Of a DNA stretch of 64,000 bases, positions 32,001-42,242 are shown in pieces. The stretch is from Phoronis australis (Eukaryota > Phoronida > Phoronidae): contig NMRA01000709.1 of NCBI GenBank assembly GCA_002633005.1, positions 78,037 to 142,036 on the forward strand, given 5' to 3'. Position 1 is the stretch's first letter, and each line of letters starts with the position of its first letter. The notes below the pieces were generated by a model, which was given only the letters and a program-made list of their open reading frames with translations, did no database searches and was not told the DNA's origin. A program made the position numbers and the translations under genes.

Positions 32001-32765
32001 ATGTTGACTTAAAACCGTTGTTGTGTTCTTTAATATATGCTGCTACTTGCTATCATGGAGATGTTACAATTATCTTGACATTTTCGGGAGATGAGGAACT
32101 CGAGAAGTAAAGCTTAATAATTTTCAAATGTATCAAAGAAATATGATAAGACTATTGTATTGAAACTGAGAAAATTAATAACAATTACAGAACACTCAGA
32201 ATTCCACGCTATACTCTTGTAGTTGTAATGACAGCAGGCGATGATGTAGTTGCTGGGGTGGTCTATGCCAATACGGAGCAGTGAATCAGCGCAACTTTGC
32301 GTGGTTTTGCATTTCACATCATAAATAGTTCCATAGTAACTCTAGTATGAGTGTCAGATTTGAGTACGTTTGGAGTCTACTCGAAATGCGACATCAGATA
32401 CTCTTTTTTGAGTACGACTCCAGTGAGCACGATTTTGAGTATGAGACCGGGCCCTGATTATTCTAGAAGACAGCACAGCATCTGACTTTTGCAATGTAGA
32501 CAGGAGACAATGCGACTTAAGTCAATCAGAGTCAATCTACTCAAAGTAGGCCTATAGCAAACGTAATTGTATACTTGTTATTAATCAATAAAACATTGCA
32601 AATACCAAAACATGCTTTTTCGAACATAATCGTGAAGTGTTCTAAGAAGTTTGTCTACAGTGTCACAAGTACTGCTACCTCTTTCATGTGTTCACTAAGT
32701 ACAAAAGTGATACAACAGAGTAAAGCTTTTCCTTGTCTATTCAATTTGTCCATTTTGCCTCACAG
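32001..32765. other. Intronic stretch of YLPM1
   Basis: AT-rich. No element ends or RNA genes were recognised. It ends with the acceptor CCTCACAG. Confidence 0.4.
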
Positions 32766-32939
32766 ACTCTGTCCGAGAAGGAGCATGATATCATCAAGAA
32801 AGCGGCAGAAGAATTGAAGATGATTCGTCAGCAGAAAGAGAATCTGTCCACTCTTAAGAAAATTCAGGACGAGGTGAAGAAAGTGTCTGAGAGTGGAATG
32901 GACAGTCAAGATGCTACGTATGGAGGTGAAACTCAGCAG
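32766..32939 (+). CDS. YLPM1: YLPM1 orthologue, conserved helical exon
   Basis: This 174-bp exon in phase 0 at both ends encodes TLSEKEHDIIKKAAEELKMI followed by RQQKENLSTLKK. It matches one of the best conserved internal segments of vertebrate YLPM1 (L-S-Q-R-Q-H-E-I-I-x-K-A-A-Q-E-L-K-M-L-R-x-Q-K-E). It then runs into a less conserved IQDEVKKVSESGMDSQDATY stretch ending GETQQ. The acceptor is TTGCCTCACAG and the donor CAGCAG|GTAGGG. The helix is amphipathic and probably a coiled coil. This exon and the earlier Trp-helix exons make the assignment to YLPM1 firm. Confidence 0.9.
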
Positions 32940-33788
32940 GTAGGGGAGTTGGATGCTTCCAGGTCAATGAGGGTCAAGGTAACATGCAAGGTTGTGGAGT
33001 TGGGTACTTAGGCCTACAGGTCAAAGGTCAGTGTATGGGGATAGAGCTAGCCAGCAGAGCTGCATCCTGTAAATGCAAGACACCCTGAGCAAAGGTAGTG
33101 TGATCACGTGCTTCACTTCTAATGCATGACAATATCTTGCGGAAAATTCCATGGTCTTGCATAGGCATGTTTTAAATATACTTTCACTACCATTTGGACA
33201 ATCATATGTCCCTGAGACTATGAAAACTGAGTTGAACAAGCCATAAATAGACATGCACACACATTAAGAGATTCATTCCTATCGAGTACCTAGATACGTT
33301 AAAAATGCCATTACTGTCAATGAGGCAATGTCTTGGAAACGGTGAATCCCAAACAGATTTATAAGCAAGTTTGTCTCAAAAGTGCTCGTCATTACCTTTC
33401 ACCAGCCAATATACCTCACACTAAGAGTCACTGGAACTATTGATCAGAAAGTTGACCCATGTTGTATTAAAGTGATCCCTTTTGTGCTAATGATTGGAGA
33501 TTTCAAGATAATTATGTGAGCTGGCGGTGACCATTTGTGTTTTCAATATCTGTCTTCTAAAGTTATCTCTGTCTGTTGAATACACTAGAACATTATCAAC
33601 AAGAAAAGTTTATGTATTTGAAGAGTATCATTATTTTGTTTTTCACATTTAGTTTAAACGTTTTAACTCAAAAGTTTATATGCCAAAGTTTTTGTTAGCA
33701 TGCTTGAAAAATGATCTAAACAATCAAATCCAGAAGTTGGCAAACTCTAAATTTTAAACTGTACGTTATACTTGGTTATTTATTATAG
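32940..33788. other. Short YLPM1 intron
   Basis: An 849-bp intron with GT at 32940 and AG at 33787-33788. No repeat or element was recognised in it, unlike its neighbours. Confidence 0.7.
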
Positions 33789-33950
33789 CCTGGTAGAGAA
33801 GACTATGATGATGACGAGCAGTACTATGATGAGTCACATGGCTATGAGGACTATGGTGACAACCAGTACGATGAGTACCAGGGTGGTGACTATTTTGCCA
33901 TGGAAGACGAGCTACATCATCCAGCTGAGGACTTCTTCATAAAGGGCATA
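33789..33950 (+). CDS. YLPM1: YLPM1 orthologue, Tyr/Asp/Glu-rich exon
   Basis: A 162-bp exon, phase 0 at both ends, with acceptor TTTATTATAG and strong donor GGCATA|GTGAGT. It encodes PGREDYDDDEQYYDESHGYE, more Tyr- and Asp-rich sequence (DNQYDEYQGGDYF), then MEDELHHPAEDFFIKGI. The composition (about ten Tyr among many acidic residues) predicts disorder. The vertebrate protein has acidic, aromatic segments in the same relative place, but residue-level alignment is not convincing. Frame and splice sites support it as part of the same gene. Confidence 0.75.
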
Positions 33951-33974
33951 GTGAGTGACCTCAATGCTAACTGC

Positions 33975-34335
33975 AATTTTTATATGCCTCCAAAGCATTT
34001 TGTGGTGGCATATAGTTAAGGTTTTCGACTTCTGTGGTTACCTTTTCTTGTTGGTTGATTTCCGAAAACCATTTGATGGATCATGATGAAATTTGACACG
34101 AAGTTATGTGATGAGAATGTACTGGCTTCACTCGATTTTCAGACAGATCCATTCTCCGTGGAAATTGTTGTTGGCTGGTTTTCGATAAGAATTAGTTTGG
34201 CAGTTTTTGGCAACAAATATCAGTCTTTGACCATATTGTTATGAAAACTCATATAAAAAGGAATCGATTGAGTTTTAGTTTGGGCTTGAAGGTGGTAACT
34301 AGTCTGCAAAATCGCTTAAAATATTGCTCCTAGCC
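33975..34335 (+). repeat. Hairpin-headed repeat, second family
   Basis: It starts TATGCCTCCAAAGCATTTTG and immediately GTGGTGGCATA, forming an imperfect hairpin, followed by TCTGTGGTTACC and GATGATGAAATTTGACAC-like phrases. The layout (TATGC hairpin, then 'ATGAAATTTG' modules) parallels the repeats at 7256 and 29659, though the sequence differs. The right end is not defined. Confidence 0.45.
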
Positions 34336-34673
34336 ATACAACAAGGCTTTGAATTTTCCGCGGAGACGTGGCTTTCCACTTTTTGCTCTTATTCCCTCCG
34401 CACATTTTTGTTATATTTCCGCAAAAAAAATCGGATTTGTCATAAAATTTTAGCCATAAATTGATTTCTAACAACGGCCTTGTCGACGACTTGAAAAGCG
34501 GAAACTGCTCTTTATGTTTTGGAGGAATGAAAATCGTATTTGCCTGGGCACCTGGGATTGCGTGGTTCAACAATGGCGTCTGCATATGGTATTATTCGCG
34601 GTGACAAATAGTGCGTTTCTGCGTCCAAAAATGCGTGGAGCTTGGAGTAGACAGAATATTTCGTGGAAAATAG

Positions 34674-35074
34674 TATGAGTGTTGGCAAGTCACAAGAGGA
34701 GTTAATATCTTTTAAGAGTGCTTTATTGAGAGACGTGAAACATTTCTAATTGACATTCTCACAGTTCTTCTCTGTTTCAGTTCTAAAAATAAAAAAACAA
34801 AATACATAGGAAACCTCACAGATACAGACCAAATACAAATTCGGAAATACCAAATACAAAAGTACCATAAAAAATACCTCAATACTGCCGCTCCCTGGCT
34901 CTCCTCACTGACGCCAAATATGCACAGCGACAATGTGAGTAAATCGAGTCAGTGCACAACACTTCATACTCAAATGAGGGTCAGGTCACATGCAAATTAC
35001 ATTCAGTCTATTCAGCCATGAATATACACGTGACCATAAGCCACCCGGAGCAAACAAACGTGAAGTATCTTGCA
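34674..35074 (-). repeat. BEL/Pao 3' LTR
   Basis: 401 bp, matching 40596-40995. On the minus strand it begins TGCAAGATACTTCACG and ends ACACTCATA; the other LTR has the canonical TGTAAGACAC...ACACTCACA, so both TG and CA ends are altered here by one base each. A G-rich polypurine-tract candidate (TTTGGGGGCCGG on the minus strand) lies immediately upstream. Confidence 0.95.
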
Positions 35075-35393
35075 CCGGCCCCCAAAGACTGACCCAAGTC
35101 TTTTACAAAAATAAACACCAAATACAAATCGTACTGTTACAAAACTACTTAACAACTTTAACTCCAGTAACTCAATATACACTTCAAATATCAGACTTCC
35201 TGTCCAACAAACAAACCTTATGAATGTCTCTCAGAAAAAAACCCTTACTTGTTCTAATTCTAACCTTACGATTCTGACCGTGAACATCAGGGAATGTTTC
35301 TTCAACAACACCCATAGGCCAGTTACCATGCGAGACATTATCGTCAACAATCAGAACAATAACATCCTCAGCAATATTAGCACGAGGAGATAA

Positions 35394-36431
35394 CTATTTT
35401 TGACGTTCCTGCATAGAGGACAAATACTCACGAACCCATCGTTTCCAAAAGGAATTCGCAAGACATTGAACTTGACGCCATTGTTTTTGAGCATAATTCA
35501 TACTACTCGGAATCGACAAAGGTTTACAACAGTTCAATCGTTGCAAAATCAACTTGTTAGGTGTCAATACCTCAGGATCATTAAGATCATCACTAATAAC
35601 AGTTAATGGACGACCGTTGAGAATCTTCTCAACCTCAGCCATAAACGTAACCAGTAACTCATCACTGACAATCTGTTCCTTCATAAGAGCGCGCAAAATC
35701 TTACGAATTGACCGAATCATCCGTTCCCACACTCCACCTGTATGACTAGCTGCAGGTGGATTGAAATTCCACTGAATAGCATGCTTTAACAAATAATCAT
35801 TAACCTTATCCTGATTCATCAGTGCAATCTCACGCTTAAGCTCCGCATCTGCACCTCTGAAATTGGTACCGTTATCACTGTAAATAATCTCAGGCAAACC
35901 CCTACGACTGATAAATCTAGTCAGTGCGCACAAGAAAGAATCAGTACTCAAACTATGACAACTCTCAAACTCAAATCAGTGAAAATACAACCAAAACGCT
36001 TAGCTCTAGCCCTTCCAACCTTTACCATAAAAGGACCAAAATAGTCTATACCAATATATGCAAATGGTGGCTTAAACGGTGACACTATCCTTAGGCAAAG
36101 AACCCATAATCTGTTCACCAGGACGTGCATTACGTTTGCGACAGTCAAAACATTTGCCAACAATGCGTTTAACTGCAGAACGGCCTTGCAAAATCCAAAA
36201 TGTCTGCCAAATAGCAGTCAAAACCATATTGACTCCTGAATGACCTTCCTGTTCATGACAGAAGGAAATGACAAGATTAGTTACATAATGCTTATTCAGC
36301 AAAATCACAGGATGTCTAGCATCAAAACACACATCAGCATTTTCAATACGACCACCCACACGTAATATACCTTCTACCAACATAGGATTCAGTTTACGCA
36401 GGGAACTAGATCTACCAATAAGCTTTTTCAA
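35394..36431 (-). pseudogene. BEL/Pao integrase region, frame broken
   Basis: Three minus-strand frames make up the integrase. 36431-36072 carries the HHCC zinc-binding part (HYVTNLVISFCHEQEGH ... CFDC). 36163-35948 carries IGIDYFGPF with the first catalytic Asp. 35951-35394 carries YSDNGTNFRGA (second Asp), GGVWERMIR (Glu) and the NGRPLT motif. The DDE residues are thus all present but in different frames, separated by shifts near 36075 and 35950. It would insert cDNA into host DNA if intact. It ends near the 3' LTR. Confidence 0.9.
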
Positions 36432-36677
36432 TCATTTAACCTGTTGTTGCTGAACATCACCAGACTCAATCTCCAACAACTGAGACAACTGTTGAGAAAA
36501 TACCTGTGATTGTACATGCTTAACAATGATCTCAGAAGCCCTCCGGATTTCAGCAACCTTAAGGTGGCCAGAAGGACAAACAGTGTCCGTACCAGTACAG
36601 CGGAGATACACCTTAAAACGCAATAACCAAGCAACACTTTTCAACAGCTTGTACCACGATGAATAACGCTTAAACAA

Positions 36678-37598
36678 TCAATCTAGAGGATGATCAACAG
36701 CACAATCAAAACCAGTAGAAAACACTTTAACCTCTTTCCTAAGTTCTGAATCATTCTCTGGAATATCGCTCAGTTCACTTGGAGTAAGTGGCCAGCAACT
36801 AGGATCAAGCCACAAAAAGTCTGGTCTTCTCAACCACTGCTGAATCTTATCCTGTTCAAACACTTTCAACCCACGAGATGCGTAGTCTGCAGGATTCAAA
36901 CTACTGCCAAAGAGTCTCCACTGAGAAACCTCAGTATGCTCACGAATCAATAATAAACGGTCAGCAACAAAGACCTAAAACCTAGACTTCGTATTTCTGA
37001 TATACTGTAACACAATGGTAGAATCAGTCCAAAAGACAATATCATCAATCTCAAACTGTATCACATCTCTAACAAAACAAGAGATCTTCACAGCTAAAGC
37101 CGCAGCAGATAATCCTAACCTGTGGATAGTCAAACCTTTCGAAGGAGCAACACGCGACTTTCCTAAGACGATAGAACAGAAAACATTACCACAATCGTTC
37201 ACCAACCGTAAGTAAGTCACAACGCCATACCCTACTTCCGAAGCATCTGAGAAGCAATGTAATTGAACAAAGTAACTCTCACCGAATCCAACAGGTTTAA
37301 AGCAGCGAGGAACATCAATAACACTCAACCTAGAAAAACCGTCTAACCAACCTCTCCACTGCAACAACATATCGTCAGGTATCAATTCATCCCATCCGAG
37401 TTTCATTACACACAATTTGTGCGAAATCAGTTTACCCGGCAAAATGAATGGAGAAGCCATACCTAGGGGATCATACATAGAGCTTACTACTGACATGATA
37501 CCTCTTCTTGTAGAAGGAATAGACTTCTCTACAACACGGAAACTAAATATGTCGCTATCAACATTCCACCGAACAACAAGAGCATATTCAATCGGCAA
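36678..37598 (-). pseudogene. BEL/Pao RNase H and connecting region
   Basis: The frame 37598-36975 contains YDPLGMASPF, then the RNase H motif HCFSDASEVGYG (first Asp), IHRLGLSAAAL (where family members have a Glu in RLEL; here it is Gly) and FWTDSTIVLQYI (Asp). A single stop after NTKSRF separates the continuation 36950-36678 with NPADYASRG. The lost Glu and the stop suggest decay of ribonuclease H activity. The frame corresponds to the Peptidase_A17-annotated region of Pao elements. Confidence 0.9.
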
Positions 37599-37615
37599 TT
37601 TATCAAGATTTAAAT

Positions 37616-38998
37616 CTACAACTGACGGAGCCCTCTCACTCTCAGGAATGTGAGCAAGAAGATTGTGACTGTTGCTAATCCACTCAGATGAATTCCAGCT
37701 CTCGACATCATATCAAGCAGCTGTTCAATTAGTTGTAGAGCTCTAGACTCCGAATCAACAGATTTCAACAAATCATCGACATAGAAATTATTACTCACAG
37801 TAGAGCATGTCAAATCATCATACTCGCCTCTGAAATCCTCAACTGTGTGCTTAACACAATAGCTGGCAACGCATGGAGAAGACGTTGAACCAAATATGTG
37901 GACTAACATCTGGTAGTCTACCAGATCTTGAGACAAATCATCATTAGGCCACCACAAGAAGCGTAACGCATTACAGTCATCAGTCCTCACCCGAACTTGA
38001 TGAAACATTGCTTCTATGTCAGCTACCAAAGCCACATGATCCTGCCTAAAACGCATCAAAACACCCACAAGGTCATTAGTCATATCTGGACCTTGTAATA
38101 ATACATCATTTAGACAGACACCCTTATACTTAGCTGAGCAATCAAATACTACCCTGACCTTTCCAGGTTTCTTAGCTGTCACAATAGGATGATGGGGGAG
38201 ATACCATCTGAGCTCTGAATCACTAATAATACTTTCGTTCTCTGAAACGACCTTTGCATGACCTTTATCAACATAGTCATTAATCGATTTCCTATACATC
38301 TCAATCAACGAGTTATCTTTAAGAAATCTTTTCTTCAAAAGACGCAATCTTGCTTGCGCAAGTTCCTTATTGTTAGGTAAATCTGGTTTCTCATCCCTCC
38401 AAGGTAACGCAACAGAATAATGACCTGTATTATCCAAAGAAATCAAACTTTCTATCTTATGCAAAGCTGATTTATCTTCAATAGACATCGCAGACTTTGG
38501 ATCATGAGAATTGCAAAACTCATATGAAATCATCTTATTAACTGACTGTTGCAAAACATCGTCTTTCTGCGTACTCAGATAGTTAGCAAGAAACCCACTG
38601 CGATTACCCTCAGATCTCACTGGTCCCAGTAATGTCCAACCAAGTAGAGTACGAATTGCATATGGCTGCTTACGTCTACCTCTGCGTTCCTCAAAAATCC
38701 AGTCTGCCTCTGGTACATCAGAACCAATGATAATACCTACTTCACGATGAGACTGTGGCAACTCAGGAATGTCAAAACCATGAAGATGATTCCAGCCCTT
38801 CACATCATCACTAGTAGGAATGCATGAGTCAGAAATGGTCATCTTATCAATCGAAAGCACATTGTTTACCACTAAACTATCATCAGTAATTATTGAACCA
38901 ACGATCAGATTAAGTTCAAACCCTTTACGCTTAACAGTATTATTAAGCGTCGTTAACGTGTATTGTTTTGGAACAGCATCAACTCCTAGCTGATCTAC
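37616..38998 (-). pseudogene. BEL/Pao reverse transcriptase and end of protease domain
   Basis: The frame reaches from the protease-associated region (GIIIGSDVPEADWIFEERRG, LLGWTLLGPV) into the reverse transcriptase. RT motifs are YLPHHPIVTAKKPGKVRVVF, LNDVLLQGPDM, LVADIEAMFHQV (catalytic Asp) and NNFYVDDLL (the YxDD box, at about 37778-37789). The frame is lost at about 37690, where it should continue into the RNase H region. The RT core itself has no internal stop, so catalytic residues are preserved. Confidence 0.92.
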
Positions 38999-39129
38999 TA
39001 ACTTAGACTACACAAAGAAACATCTGATCCATCATCCAACAAAGCATATATTAGAACTTCATTTTTACTTTTTCTCGACTTAACAACAACTGGTAAACAT
39101 TTGAGTTTCACATTACAGCTGCTGCGAAC
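38999..39129 (-). pseudogene. BEL/Pao protease active-site segment
   Basis: After a TGA that ends gag, the same frame continues VKLKCLPVVVKSRKSKNEVL, then ALLDDGSDVSLC, matching the retropepsin-like active site (D-x-G-S) of BEL/Pao proteases. A frameshift near 39005 disconnects it from the rest of pol. The single in-frame TGA could be a natural gag-pol read-through site or a mutation; one copy cannot decide. Confidence 0.8.
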
Positions 39130-40566
39130 TCAGTTACAAGCACTAGAATTACCATATACCTTACACTCAGTAGCCTTACTTTCAGCATTTGAAACACTTT
39201 CGTTAGCTGGAGGTTCTGTCCGTGTGAAACCAGGATCATGCATCAAGGAGTGATGTCGTTTACCGCAACCATCAACACTGCAAACCACCTTGACTCTGCA
39301 ATACTTAGAGATGTGGCCCTGTTTCAGACAAACGCAACATCTTCTTGCCTGACAAATGGTTTTCTTCCTACCTTCAAGAGAGTCATGAATAAACCTAGAA
39401 CAAGTCAATAGATCATGATTGGTTGTCTTACACAAGGAACATAATTTCTTATCTACATCATTACCCTGTGACTGTGTGACAAAAGACACTTTATCACCAC
39501 GTGACTGAGTTCTGGCAACGTGCTTTTCAGATCTGTACTTAGATTTTGAGCCAACAATCTGTCCATACAGAGTTTTAGCTACTCTAGCCTTTGACTCAAT
39601 GAAGTCAGTTAAATCTGAGAACTTTGGCTCTACACCTTGTTTATCCATGATACCACTAGCATGCTCTGCCCACTTAGCTTGCATATGAAATGGCAAACGC
39701 TTCACAATTTTGATCAAAGTGTTTGAGCAATTCAAATCTGACTCATAATTCATTTGTTCCAGAGTGAGCATGCCTCTCCTCATGAGCACAGCTAAGTCTG
39801 AGAGAGCCACACTGTTAGAACCATCAATGACTGGACCTTGGGTCACTTGTTTAATAAAGGCATGAGCTATAACATGTTTCTGACCAAAATTATCATAGAA
39901 CATCGCTTTTGCTTTTCTGTAGGCTAGCTCTGAGTTACCAAAAATAGAGCTGTTTTCAATACACTGTCTAGGTTTCCCTTTACACTGTTGCAAAAGATAC
40001 ATTAGCTTAGACTGACTATCACTAACTCTAGATTCAATATTAGCCTCGAAAATTCGAATAAAAGACCAATACTCAGTTGGATTGCCATCAAATGTAAGCA
40101 GTTCTTTTTTCGGCATTTCAAACCCTTCTCTCAAAGTTTCCGCGAGCTGCTTCATAACTTCCGGTAAACCAGGATACGACCACGGCGCCTCTTGCGGGAA
40201 ACTAGGGAACCGCGCTGCACCAGCATTCGGCTCTGCACGGGGTCTGGGAGTGCTAATATGCTTAGCACTGGCGGCAAACGGAGTATTCATTGGCGAGACT
40301 TCATTATCGGCGGCTAACGTGGCTCCTTGAAGCTGCATTTCCATACGAAGCATTTCCTCACGCCTACGTAATTCAGACTCTGCCTCCATCTGTTTCAGTG
40401 CTTCACGCTCTCTCTCTATCTCATGAAGCTGCTGCATTTGCTTTAATTTTAGTTGTGCAAGTGCTTTCCTAGAGTAGACCTCCTTCATGTTTTTTGACGA
40501 TTCCTCATCCCCAAACAGGTCATTTTTCACACTCTCTATCACACTCTCTCTTTCGGCTTCAGCCAT
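39130..40566 (-). CDS. BEL/Pao gag-like protein (intact frame)
   Basis: An intact frame of 479 codons from MAEAERESVIESVKNDLFGD to SSACN. An in-frame ATG further upstream lies in the LTR; the start at 40566 is preferred because it lies just after the primer-binding region. Domains: an N-terminal Glu/Arg/Gln coiled coil (about residues 30-85); a Pro-rich linker; a DUF1759-type capsid region (about 155-300) with LLTFDGNPTEYWSFIRIFE; and a C-terminal cluster of three Cys/His knuckles (CSLCKTTNHDLLTC, CCVCLKQGHISKYC, CSVDGCGKRHHSLMH) typical of Pao elements. It would package the retroelement RNA. It is the only complete frame left in the element. Confidence 0.9.
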   Translation of the reverse strand: MAEAERESVIESVKNDLFGDEESSKNMKEVYSRKALAQLKLKQMQQLHEIEREREALKQMEAESELRRREEMLRMEMQLQGATLAADNEVSPMNTPFAASAKHISTPRPRAEPNAGAARFPSFPQEAPWSYPGLPEVMKQLAETLREGFEMPKKELLTFDGNPTEYWSFIRIFEANIESRVSDSQSKLMYLLQQCKGKPRQCIENSSIFGNSELAYRKAKAMFYDNFGQKHVIAHAFIKQVTQGPVIDGSNSVALSDLAVLMRRGMLTLEQMNYESDLNCSNTLIKIVKRLPFHMQAKWAEHASGIMDKQGVEPKFSDLTDFIESKARVAKTLYGQIVGSKSKYRSEKHVARTQSRGDKVSFVTQSQGNDVDKKLCSLCKTTNHDLLTCSRFIHDSLEGRKKTICQARRCCVCLKQGHISKYCRVKVVCSVDGCGKRHHSLMHDPGFTRTEPPANESVSNAESKATECKVYGNSSACN

Positions 40567-40595
40567 CTCACAGTTAAGAGCTTGTTGAGAACCAA

Positions 40596-40995
40596 TGTGA
40601 GTGTTTGCAAGTCTCAAGAGGAATTAATATCTTTTAAGAGTGCTTTATTGAGAGATGTGAAACATTTCTAATTGACATTCTCACAGTTCTTCTCTGTTTC
40701 AGTTCTAAAAATAAAAAACAAAATGCATAGCAAACCTCACAGATACAGACCAAATACAAATTCGGAAATACCAAATACGAAAGTGCCATGAAAAATACCT
40801 CAATACTGCCGCTCCCTGGCTCTCCTCACTGACGCCAAATATGCACTGCGACAATGTGAGTAAATCGAGTCAGCGCACAACACTTCACACTCAAATGAGG
40901 GTCAGGTCACATGCAAATTACATTCAGTCTATTCAGCCGTGAATATACACGTGACCATAAGCCACCCAGAGCAAACAAACGTGAAGTGTCTTACA
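40596..40995 (-). repeat. BEL/Pao 5' LTR
   Basis: 400 bp, minus-strand start TGTAAGACACTTCACG, end AACACTCACA. It would hold the promoter of the element. Immediately downstream on the minus strand, TTGGTTCTCAACAAGC is the candidate primer-binding site; I could not match it to a particular tRNA. Confidence 0.95.
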
Positions 40996-41222
40996 AATAG
41001 GATAAAAGAAATGATCAATGTGTTCGCAAACAACAAAGGTCTGGGTTTGTGCTCTGTAAATGTTGACAGAGGGACAATTATGGCGTGCGTGGCCGAATCG
41101 CGTTTAACCACCTAATTACGATGAAACACAAGAAAGAAAAGTGCTTTCTAAAAGGAGATTCCACCGTAACCGGAAATTTTTTGGATTGGAATCGTGGGAT
41201 GTGAGTGATGTATGAAATTCTT

Positions 41223-41325
41223 TTGTCTGATCCCACGTGCAAGCCCGTGCTGGCCGTTGCCAATTTGTCTGATCCCACGTGCAAGCCTATGCTGGCAGTT
41301 GCCAAGTTGGCTGCTAGGCCAGAGT
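41223..41325. repeat. Two-unit tandem duplication of about 51 bp
   Basis: TTTGTCTGATCCCACGTGCA followed by AGCC(C/T)(G/A)TGCTGGC(C/A)GTTGCCAA occurs twice in a row (from about 41222 and 41264) in the right part of family B copy 1. It repeats in frame on the minus strand, but no domain is seen. Confidence 0.7.
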
Positions 41326-42242
41326 CCGTCGATTTTCCATGTGCCGCCGGAACGGGATACAAAGTGTTATTTTCGTTAATGCAAATGTATAAGTTGCCGT
41401 GGTGTATTCCAATTTGTTTTGACAATTTCATGTTTTATTTTTGTTAAAAAGTTTTATTTTGACCGACTCGAGTTTTGCAGTTCAAGAGAGAAGTGGTCAT
41501 GTGGCAGATTCTGAATGATCTGATTGGTCCAAGCCATTGTTTACGAATTCTGCTTGCCTATTTTGAGTGTTCTTGTAGTCATTTCTTTTGCCACATAAAT
41601 TGTTCTACACCAGCGTGGCTTATGAACAATTATGATCTCCTGTATGTGCTGTTTTAAACTGAAAAGTTTGGCTCACTTATGATTATGATTGATGTGTTCT
41701 ATAGTTTAAGGTATGTTGTTTTTGACTTTATTTTTTCGATGCTAATAGTTGGGGTATGAGCCACAGGTTTTCGTCTTAACTTTTTCCATTGCGTTGGAAT
41801 TAAATTTTTTGTTATAATTAAATATGTATGCATTTCAGGCTTTCCAGATAATCTGGGTGTATTTTCAAAATTTTTTCATGATTTTGTATCGTAATTATAA
41901 CAACGTAAAATAATGAAAATAATTTTATAGGTCTCCCTGCAGCAAATCAAGAATAACCTTCTGTCACTCACAGTGCAAATTTTGCATCATTATCTTTATT
42001 ATTTTAATTTTAAAAAAATATCTTTTGTTGCATCTAAGTGCCTTCATAATTGTTGCTGAAATAGGTGTCAGGTACTGCTTAAAATGAGTGCATTTTGCCA
42101 ACACGACACAGTTACAGGGTATCTTGTGATAATAATGTTTACTTTGGATGTGTTGAGGTATGGTTGTTTAGATTGCAATGTGTTTTTGGGGCAGTAAAAA
42201 TTTTCCTCTTTTTTTCATGGGTCATTCCAAGCCCTGATACAA

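Larger units (their letters stand above)
34669..41000 (-). mobile_element. BEL/Pao LTR retrotransposon with intact 5-bp target duplication
   Basis: The whole element is 34674-40995 (6322 bp), flanked by AATAG at 34669-34673 and 40996-41000. It is read on the minus strand: 5' LTR at the right, gag, protease, reverse transcriptase, RNase H and integrase, then the 3' LTR at the left. The domain order (RT before integrase, with DUF1759/DUF1758-type regions) and 5-bp duplication are those of BEL/Pao. The LTRs differ by about 17 substitutions in 400 bp by eye, mostly transitions, so it is moderately old. At least three frameshifts and several stops make it inactive. No env-like frame was seen. Confidence 0.95.
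34342..42236 (+). mobile_element. TIR element family B, copy 1 (6-bp target duplication), split by a BEL/Pao element
   Basis: The left end CAAGGCTTTGAAT (34342) and right end ATTCCAAGCCCTG (to 42236) are flanked by ATACAA on both sides (34336-34341, 42237-42242). Both ends match the short copy at 61969-62474 (shared TTTCCGC, GCGGAAA(T/C)TGCTCTTTATG and GGAGGAA segments at the left, TTTTT...ATTCCAAGCCCTG at the right). A 6.3-kb BEL/Pao element occupies 34674-40995, so the original element was about 1.57 kb. No transposase frame was identified. The terminal GGGCTTGGAAT sequence is hAT-like in style, but the 6-bp duplication is unusual. Confidence 0.85.

Noticed and set aside
41078-41431. 117-codon minus-strand frame
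   Set aside because: No domain recognised, and part is a 51-bp tandem duplication; it lies inside family B copy 1 and is not supported as a transposase.
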